A stretch of DNA of 64,000 nucleotides, taken from contig JAUPFP010000127.1 of NCBI GenBank assembly GCA_036925085.1, positions 149,178-213,177 of the forward strand, in the 5' to 3' direction. Both the position numbers and the translations under genes were made by a program. Shown one piece after another: positions 55,801-64,000 of this stretch (the stretch's first letter is position 1; every line of letters begins with the position of its first letter). The stretch comes from Brachycybe producta. Taxonomy: Eukaryota > Arthropoda > Diplopoda > Playtdesmida > Andrognathidae. The notes below the pieces were generated by a model. It had not been told where the DNA came from and did not search any database. It saw only the letters and a list, made by a program, of their open reading frames with translations.

Positions 55801-58800
55801 GAATCGAAATTTTGTATTCGATGCATTCCCAGAAAAGTCTGGAATGCAGAGTTGTCTTCATTTCCAGTGTGCAATGCACGCTTCAAAAGTTACACCAGTT
55901 CAATTTGGGTGTCATTGAAGTGTCTGTGCTTGCTCATGGATCTGTAACTTGGAAAATTCATAGCAAGTGAACCAGACGAGCGGGAATGGAAATTTTGGAT
56001 TTGATGCATTCCCAGAAAAGTCTGGAATGCAGTGATGTCTTCATTTCCAGTGTGCAATGCACGCTTCAAAAGTTACACCAGTTCAATTAGGGTGTCATTG
56101 AAGTGTCTATGCTTGCTCATGGATCTGTAACTTGGAAAATTCATAGCAAGTGAACCAGACGAGCGGGAATCGAAATTTTGTATTCGATGCATTCCCAGAA
56201 AAGTCTGGAATGCAGAGTTGTCTTCATTTCCAGTGTGCAATGCACGCTTCAAAAGTTACACCAGTTCAATTTGGGTGTCATTGAAGTGTCTGTGCTTGCT
56301 CATGGATCTGTAACTTGGAAAATTCATAGCAAGTGAACCAGACGAGCGGGAATCGAAATTTTGGATTTGATGCATTCCCAGAAAAGTCTGGAATGCAGAG
56401 TTGTCTTCATTTCCAGTGTGCAATGCACGCTTCAAAAGTTACACCAGTTCAATTTGGGTGTCATTGAAGTGTCTATGCTTGCTCATGGATCTGTAACTTG
56501 GAAAATTCATAGCAAGTGAACCAGACGAGCGGGAATCGAAATTTTGTATTCGATGCATTCCCAGAAAAGTCTGGAATGCAGAGTTGTCTTCATTTCCAGT
56601 GTGCAATGCACGCTTCAAAAGTTACACCAGTTCAATTTGGGTGTCATTGAAGTGTCTGTGCTTGCTCATGGATCTGTAACTTGGAAAATTCATAGCAAGT
56701 GAACCAGACGAGCGGGAATGGAAATTTTGGATTTGATGCATTCCCAGAAAAGTCTGGAATGCAGTGATGTCTTCATTTCCAGTGTGCAATGCACGCTTCA
56801 AAAGTTACACCAGTTCAATTTGGGTGTCATTGAAGTGTCTATGCTTGCTCATGGATCTGTAACTTGGAAAATTCATAGCAAGTGAACCAGACGAGCGGGA
56901 ATCGAAATTTTGTATTCGATGCATTCCCAGAAAAGTCTGGAATGCAGAGTTGTCTTCATTTCCAGTGTGCAATGCACGCTTCAAAAGTTACACCAGTTCA
57001 ATTTGGGTGTCATTGAAGTGTCTGTGCTTGCTCATGGATCTGTAACTTGGAAAATTCATAGCAAGTGAACCAGACGAGCGGGAATGGAAATTTTGGATTT
57101 GATGCATTCCCAGAAAAGTCTGGAATGCAGTGATGTCTTCATTTCCAGTGTGCAATGCACGCTTCAAAAGTTACACCAGTTCAATTTGGGTGTCATTGAA
57201 GTGTCTATGCTTGCTCATGGATCTGTAACTTGGAAAATTCATAGCAAGTGAACCAGACGAGCGGGAATCGAAATTTTGTATTCGATGCATTCCCAGAAAA
57301 GTCTGGAATGCAGAGTTGTCTTCATTTCCAGTGTGCAATGCACGCTTCAAAAGTTACACCAGTTCAATTTGGGTGTCATTGAAGTGTCTGTGCTTGCTCA
57401 TGGATCTGTAACTTGGAAAATTCATAGCAAGTGAACCAGACGAGCGGGAATGGAAATTTTGGATTTGATGCATTCCCAGAAAAGTCTGGAATGCAGTGAT
57501 GTCTTCATTTCCAGTGTGCAATGCACGCTTCAAAAGTTACACCAGTTCAATTTGGGTGTCATTGAAGTGTCTATGCTTGCTCATGGATCTGTAACTTGGA
57601 AAATTCATAGCAAGTGAACCAGACGAGCGGGAATCGAAATTTTGTATTCGATGCATTCCCAGAAAAGTCTGGAATGCAGAGTTGTCTTCATTTCCAGTGT
57701 GCAATGCACGCTTCAAAAGTTACACCAGTTCAATTTGGGTGTCATTGAAGTGTCTATGCTTGCTCATGGATCTGTAACTTGGAAAATTCATAGCAAGTGA
57801 ACCAGACGAGCGGGAATCGAAATTTTGTATTCGATGCATTCCCAGAAAAGTCTGGAATGCAGAGTTGTCTTCATTTCCAGTGTGCAATGCACGCTTCAAA
57901 AGTTACACCAGTTCAATTTGGGTGTCATTGAAGTGTCTGTGCTTGCTCATGGATCTGTAACTTGGAAAATTCATAGCAAGTGAACCAGACGAGCGGGAAT
58001 GGAAATTTTGGATTTGATGCATTCCCAGAAAAGTCTGGAATGCAGTGATGTCTTCATTTCCAGTGTGCAATGCACGCTTCAAAAGTTACACCAGTTCAAT
58101 TTGGGTGTCATTGAAGTGTCTATGCTTGCTCATGGATCTGTAACTTGGAAAATTCATAGCAAGTGAACCAGACGAGCGGGAATCGAAATTTTGTATTCGA
58201 TGCATTCCCAGAAAAGTCTGGAATGCAGAGTTGTCTTCATTTCCAGTGTGCAATGCACGCTTCAAAAGTTACACCAGTTCAATTTGGGTGTCATTGAAGT
58301 GTCTGTGCTTGCTCATGGATCTGTAACTTGGAAAATTCATAGCAAGTGAACCAGACGAGCGGGAATGGAAATTTTGGATTTGATGCATTCCCAGAAAAGT
58401 CTGGAATGCAGTGATGTCTTCATTTCCAGTGTGCAATGCACGCTTCAAAAGTTACACCAGTTCAATTTGGGTGTCATTGAAGTGTCTATGCTTGCTCATG
58501 GATCTGTAACTTGGAAAATTCATAGCAAGTGAACCAGACGAGCGGGAATCGAAATTTTGTATTCGATGCATTCCCAGAAAAGTCTGGAATGCAGAGTTGT
58601 CTTCATTTCCAGTGTGCAATGCACGCTTCAAAAGTTACACCAGTTCAATTTGGGTGTCATTGAAGTGTCTGTGCTTGCTCATGGATCTGTAACTTGGAAA
58701 ATTCATAGCAAGTGAACCAGACGAGCGGGAATCGAAATTTTGTATTCGATGCATTCCCAGAAAAGTCTGGAATGCAGAGTTGTCTTCATTTCCAGTGTGC

Positions 58801-60986
58801 AATGCACGCTTCAAAAGTTACACCAGTTCAATTTGGGTGTCATTGAAGTGTCTGTGCTTGCTCATGGATCTGTAACTTGGAAAATTCATAGCAAGTGAAC
58901 CAGACGAGCGGGAATGGAAATTTTGGATTCGATGCATTCCCAGAAAAGTCTGGAATGCAGTGATGTCTTCATTTCCAGTGTGCAATGCACGCTTCAAAAG
59001 TTACACCAGTTCAATTTGGGTGTCATTGAAGTGTCTATGCTTGCTCATGGATCTGTAACTTGGAAAATTCATAGCAAGTGAACCAGACGAGCGGGAATCG
59101 AAATTTTGTATTCGATGCATTCCCAGAAAAGTCTGGAATGCAGAGTTGTCTTCATTTCCAGTGTGCAATGCACGCTTCAAAAGTTACACCAGTTCAATTT
59201 GGGTGTCATTGAAGTGTCTATGCTTGCTCATGGATCTGTAACTTGGAAAATTCATAGCAAGTGAACCAGACGAGCGGGAATGGAAATTTTGTATTTGATG
59301 CATTCCCAGAAAAGTCTGGAATGCAGAGTTGTCTTCATTTCCAGTGTGCAATGCACGCTTCAAAAGTTACACCAGTTCAATTTGGGTGTCATTGAAGTGT
59401 CTGTGCTTGCTCATGGATCTGTAACTTGGAAAATTCATAGCAAGTGAACCAGACGAGCGGGAATGGAAATTTTGTATTTGATGCATTCCCAGAAAAGTCT
59501 GGAATGCAGTGATGTCTTCATTTCCAGTGTGCAATGCACGCTTCAAAAGTTACACCAGTTCAATTTGGGTGTCATTGAAGTGTCTATGCTTGCTCATGGA
59601 TCTGTAACTTGGAAAATTCATAGCAAGTGAACCAGACGAGCGGGAATCGAAATTTTGTATTCGATGCATTCCCAGAAAAGTCTGGAATGCAGAGTTGTCT
59701 TCATTTCCAGTGTGCAATGCACGCTTCAAAAGTTACACCAGTTCAATTTGGGTGTCATTGAAGTGTCTGTGCTTGCTCATGGATCTGTAACTTGGAAAAT
59801 TCATAGCAAGTGAACCAGACGAGCGGGAATGGAAATTTTGGATTTGATGCATTCCCAGAAAAGTCTGGAATGCAGTGATGTCTTCATTTCCAGTGTGCAA
59901 TGCACGCTTCAAAAGTTACACCAGTTCAATTTGGGTGTCATTGAAGTGTCTATGCTTGCTCATGGATCTGTAACTTGGAAAATTCATAGCAAGTGAACCA
60001 GACGAGCGGGAATCGAAATTTTGTATTCGATGCATTCCCAGAAAAGTCTGGAATGCAGAGTTGTCTTCATTTCCAGTGTGCAATGCACGCTTCAAAAGTT
60101 ACACCAGTTCAATTTGGGTGTCATTGAAGTGTCTGTGCTTGCTCATGGATCTGTAACTTGGAAAATTCATAGCAAGTGAACCAGACGAGCGGGAATGGAA
60201 ATTTTGTATTTGATGCATTCCCAGAAAAGTCTGGAATGCAGTGATGTCTTCATTTCCAGTGTGCAATGCACGCTTCAAAAGTTACACCAGTTCAATTTGG
60301 GTGTCATTGAAGTGTCTGTGCTTGCTCATGGATCTGTAACTTGGAAAATTCATAGCAAGTGAACCAGACGAGCGGGAATGGAAATTTTGGATTTGATGCA
60401 TTCCCAGAAAAGTCTGGAATGCAGTGATGTCTTCATTTCCAGTGTGCAATGCACGCTTCAAAAGTTACACCAGTTCAATTTGGGTGTCATTGAAGTGTCT
60501 ATGCTTGCTCATGGATCTGTAACTTGGAAAATTCATAGCAAGTGAACCAGACGAGCGGGAATCGAAATTTTGTATTCGATGCATTCCCAGAAAAGTCTGG
60601 AATGCAGAGTTGTCTTCATTTCCAGTGTGCAATGCACGCTTCAAAAGTTACACCAGTTCAATTTGGGTGTCATTGAAGTGTCTGTGCTTGCTCATGGATC
60701 TGTAACTTGGAAAATTCATAGCAAGTGAACCAGACGAGCGGGAATGGACATTTTGGATTTGATACATTCCCAGAAAAGTCTGGAATGCAGAGTTGTCTTC
60801 ATTTCCAGTGTGCAACGCACGCTTCAAAAGTTACACCAGTTCAAAGTGGGCATCATTGAAGTGTCTGTGCATGGATCTGTAACTTCGAAAATTTATAGCA
60901 AGTGAACCAGACGAGCGGGAATGGAAATGTTGGATTTGATGCATTCCCAGAAAAGTCTGGAATGCATAGATGTCTTCATTTCCAGT
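52846..60986 (+). repeat. 183-bp satellite array, about 44.5 monomers, mostly dimeric order
   Basis: The word AGCAAGTGAACCAGACGAGC recurs at 52851, 53034, 53217 ... 60720: 43 periods of exactly 183 bp with no net indel. One 177-bp unit and a truncated unit follow. Two variants differ at a few linked sites. A reads GGGAATGGAAATTTTGGATT, GCAGTGATG, TGTCTATG. B reads GGGAATCGAAATTTTGTATT, GCAGAGTTG, TGTCTGTG. Most of the array alternates A-B (a 366-bp dimer), with B-B runs at 53949-54497, 57609-57974 and 58524-58889 and mosaic units at 54864, 56328, 59256 and 60171. Each monomer has a bulged hairpin GCATTCCCAGA/TCTGGAATGC and the dyad GTGCAATGCAC. The period is a multiple of three, but no open frame spans it. 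The left edge is homogeneous up to the junction; the right edge is decayed. Such arrays are typical of heterochromatin or centromeric satellites, but location and function cannot be inferred from this alone. Confidence 0.98.
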
Positions 60987-61203
60987 TGCGGTTTATTTTC
61001 TATTTCAAGTGCGATGCCAACCAGGGGTAAGTAAGGAATTTCAGTGATGAGCCAGTCGCTCGAGTGAGTGAGGTTCACACTTGTGTCACTTTTTGTCACT
61101 TTTCATAATAGAAACATTTTCTGTTCAACAAATTCTAAGTGGATTTTGTGTGAATTTCATTGTCACATAATGAAGAAATCAAGAGCCATTGACAATTTGA
61201 CAC

Positions 61204-61207
<4 letters not shown>

Positions 61208-61265
<58 letters not shown>
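61208..61265. repeat. GA microsatellite
   Basis: About 29 perfect GA dinucleotides, some 220 bp beyond the right edge of the satellite array. Confidence 0.95.
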
Positions 61266-61268
<3 letters not shown>

Positions 61269-62301
61269 TAGAATTACAGGGTGAGTGTGTGTCTATGTTA
61301 TAATCAGTATGCAAATTCCATTCATTCTATTCCTCCATTTGAATCTTATAATGAGAGAGAAACACAATGAAAAACCAAATTTGAAAAGATACAATTGAGA
61401 GACAGAAAGAAAATGAGTGAGAGATAAAACGAATAAGAGAATGAAAGAGAAAGCAAATGAGATAGAACGACTGAGAGAGATACAACGAATTATAAGGAAT
61501 GAAAAAAGAGAGATGACGTCAAATGGCGGCTAGACTTTGAATGAACGGGTTTCGGTGAAATTTTTCTAGTCTTTTATTTTTTGATATATGAGTGCACCAA
61601 TTTTTGACTTCTTTGTCCTTTTAACTGAAATTGGGCGACATTTGCATAAAAAATTCCTTCAATTTTGGCAATCTTCTCATTTGAAACTTGAAATATAAAA
61701 AAAAAACTGAAAATTGTTGCAGAAAATTTTTTCAGAGATTTTCATTTTTATTTGGTGTCTTTTTGGGGTCATAAAAAGATGGAAACAGAGAGAGAGAGAA
61801 AGAATAAAATGGGAAGAAACTATTTATTATACAACATTTTTTTGGTCTTATTTTTTTGGCTGCTGGGATTGTAATATTCGCAATTATGAAAGTTAGTTGT
61901 TTTTTTCTTTCTCCATTTTCTCCAATGGAAAAAAAAGACAATACAATTTTTGCCGCTTTATCACTTAAAACAATGTCATCTTTTGGGGTTTTTCTTTTTG
62001 GAGATTCAATCGGAAAATGCAATTTCAGAAACTTAAAACAAAATAAGGGGAAGAAACTCATAATAAAAACGTCCAAATGGAACTAATTATAGTCGTCGTC
62101 GTTGTTATTATTGGGATCTAACTGGACCATTGGTCTCTCATAATTGTATCGGACCCACAAGAATATTTTACAATTAAACAAACACAAATATACTGAAGAT
62201 GTTTTATTCTCAGTATTCTGCAGTTCAAGAAGGAGAAATTGAAAGTGTCTCTTCAATTATTCTGTCTTTCAGAAGAGCAAAATGAAGAGAAACGTGAATA
62301 T

Positions 62302-62497
62302 GTTTTAGAAACTAGAAAGGTAGCTCAATCACTTGAGGATAATTTCATGTTGATATCTTTCAAAAGGAGCTTTCAGTGCGAGTTGTTTTAGGAAATAACC
62401 CGACTTTAAAAGTAGGCGAGGTTATTTTAAAAGATATCAAACATGAAAACATTCTTAAGTGGGTTGAAGCTGCTATTACCCTTCTAGTTTGTAAAAC
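62302..62497. repeat. Foldback element copy, well preserved
   Basis: It opens TGTTTTAGAAACTAGAAAGG and ends ACCCTTCTAGTTTGTAAAAC. The arms CATGTTGATATCTTTCAAAA and TTTAAAAGATATCAAACATG are clear. Confidence 0.8.
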
Positions 62498-63414
62498 AAA
62501 TTCAAAGTTTCTATTACATTTTGCTTCTCTGAAAAGCAGGAATAATCAAAGGAGTCCAAAAGGGAGTTTTAACAAAATTACATAGAAGATTTGACATTAA
62601 ATTTTCCAAACATACTGGAAAGTTGGCCATAAAAACAAGATGGTTCCCACAAAAACCACAAAAATAACATTTCCATAAAAACACAACAGAAACAGAACCA
62701 TTATGACACGGAGTTATTAAGTTCATTGTTCTGACGTAAAATTAGATGTGTGGATTAAGGGTTAGGGCCCCTGGGTTAATTGTTGCTGCGTGAGGAGGAG
62801 GAGGAGGAAGGAGGATGGGAACTGTGGATGGACCCCGACTCCCCCCCCCCCCCCTCCAACCACTAATACAATTCGATCTCTTTTCAAACTTCATAATGAA
62901 TCGCCATTCTATTTTGATGGGTCTTTTATGATGAAATGTGTCTTGAATTAGGAAAAAGGGGGGGGGGTGGGGTTTGGGGAGTTTTAAAGGGGTTTCTACA
63001 CTGAACATTGAGTTAGAGGTTAGGAGGAGGAGGAGGAGAGTAGGTTCCAAATTGAACTCTTGGTGTGCTTGGAATTGCAATATGGGTTTTTTCAAAGACA
63101 ATTATTTTGAAGGGGGGTTGAAATAGGGGGACGGGGGTTGTGTTTTTACACCTTGAAAAATTCCGTTTGTGTGTCCATGGTGACAACCCCCCCCCCCTTT
63201 TCCACCCTTTTCACATCTCTGCAATTTGAATCCCTTTTCACATTGCCTGTGTTTTTATCAGCAGTAATTGACTCTTGCCTCATTTGCATAGGAATTTTAT
63301 TGTAAAAATTCGTTCATTTTTTTTTTCAAAAAGTAGGAATATTTTATCAGCAAAGAAGAGAAAGTCAACGCAACTCTCAAATTGCACACTTCTTATTTTA
63401 CCTCCTTCGTATTC

Positions 63415-63528
63415 AAAAAACGTCGCTTAAAATAAAGTTAAAACTTAAACCATGATGCTATAGCATGTCTATGGAGAGGTTTTTTTAAGTTTCACTTTGG
63501 CTTAAGTAACGTCTTAGAATATGCTTGT
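63415..63528. repeat. Foldback of the AAAATAAAGTTAAACTTAAAC family, copy 2
   Basis: The left arm CGTCGCTTAAAATAAAGTTA then AAACTTAAACCATGATGC pairs with TTAAGTTTCACTTTGGCTTA then AGTAACGTCTTAGAATATGC. The centre TGTCTATGGAGAG is shared with the copy at 52255-52380. Confidence 0.75.
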
Positions 63529-63574
63529 TATATATTCTGCATTTTGGAAACAACTTGAGATAACTTGAAAATTT

Positions 63575-63784
63575 GTTAAAGACTAGAAGAGCGACTGAAT
63601 CACTTAAAAGGGAATTTCGTGTCGTTTTATGGCAGTTTGAAGTTAGCTCAATGACGTTTTCCAATTTTTAGTCCAACTTTTGAAGTGAAAAAGTAGAACT
63701 TTGAAAAGTTCGCTAAAAAGCTTATTTTAAAAGATAATTAGATTCTTCTTCTCAAATGATTCTTTTTACTCTTCTAGTTAATAA
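63575..63784. repeat. Foldback element copy
   Basis: It opens TGTTAAAGACTAGAAGAGCG and ends TTACTCTTCTAGTTAATAAA. The inner AAAAAGCTTATTTTAAAAGA is present. Confidence 0.7.
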
Positions 63785-63888
63785 AAAAATACCTTCGATT
63801 TGTTGAGTCTCGAGTGTTGTTTCTGAGACGCCAGAATTATTTCATTTCTGTATTTTTGTATTGTACATTTAAAAGAAGAAATTGAAAG

Positions 63889-64000
63889 TGTTTTAGAAAC
63901 TAGAAGAGTAAAAAAAGGAATTACTTAAAGGGAGGATTTTCATGTTGATATTTTTTAAAAATAAAACTTTCTGGCTTGAATGTGATATCGCCACGAAATA
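63889..64000. repeat. Foldback element, cut by the window end
   Basis: The left arm only is visible: GTGTTTTAGAAACTAGAAGA, then TTTTCATGTTGATATTTTTT and AAAATAAAACTTTCT. Confidence 0.7.

Larger units (their letters stand above)
60987..64000. other. Gene-free, repeat-rich stretch
   Basis: No exon is supported. The content is a GA microsatellite, foldback copies (62302-62497, 63575-63784, 63889 to the window end), a second AAAATAAAGTTAAACTT foldback, GAG tandem repeats, and poly-C/poly-G runs around 62841 and 63190. Confidence 0.6.

Noticed and set aside
52846-60986. Possible CENP-B box in the satellite (around GACGAGCGGGAAT)
   Set aside because: The CGGG core is present, but the required TTCG upstream and the fixed A are not at the right spacing.
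52846-60986. Coding tandem repeat, because 183 is a multiple of three
   Set aside because: Every frame on both strands has a stop within the unit; only short open frames are seen at the array edges.
52846-60986. CRISPR-like array
   Set aside because: The repeat is 183 bp with no unique spacers, and the genome is a eukaryotic one with introns.

Overview
The window is AT-rich, intron-containing, repeat-loaded nuclear DNA from an animal. Every recognisable gene is a metazoan gene with GT..AG introns. There are no operons, ribosome binding sites, CRISPR arrays or rRNA, and I recognised no tRNA. A secreted Gly/Pro/Tyr-rich protein, a short stretch of TTAGG repeats and very short basal introns (64-100 nt) lean towards an arthropod. 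That assignment is inference and I would not go below phylum level.

Layout. 1-5.8 kb holds repeats only. At 5.8-6.4 kb, minus strand, lies the 5' coding exon of an SLC16/monocarboxylate-type transporter, which needs two frame corrections to read through. 6.6-24 kb is a gene-poor stretch of microsatellites, long poly-G/poly-C runs, foldback elements and several large palindromes. 24.1-31.9 kb, minus strand, carries a cytochrome b5 reductase 4 (CYB5R4/Ncb5or) gene in nine located exons with one 5.2-kb intron; its encoded protein lacks the usual central CS domain. 32.8-33.8 kb, minus strand, is a complete three-exon gene for a predicted four-helix membrane protein I do not recognise. 38.5-39.4 kb, plus strand, is a two-exon gene for a secreted Gly-rich protein. 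40.1-46.4 kb, minus strand, is a complete 16-exon HACE1 gene (ankyrin-repeat HECT E3 ligase, 965 codons, all splice phases consistent). 49.6-51.8 kb, plus strand, is a complete three-exon gene whose N-terminus resembles MEI4, the meiotic double-strand-break factor. 52.85-60.99 kb is a satellite array of about 44.5 monomers of 183 bp, mostly alternating as two variants (a 366-bp dimer). 61-64 kb is again repeat-rich and gene-free.

The genes do not form a pathway; they look like neighbours on an old chromosome segment. As far as I recall, the human orthologues CYB5R4, MEI4 and HACE1 all sit on chromosome arm 6q, so the linkage may be ancestral. The dominant structural theme is one foldback (palindromic) element of roughly 150-270 bp, seen about 30 times outside the satellite. 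It lies in the longer introns and close to gene ends, and it carries AATAAA on both strands. Several independent palindromes of 60-480 bp add to an unusual density of hairpin-forming DNA.
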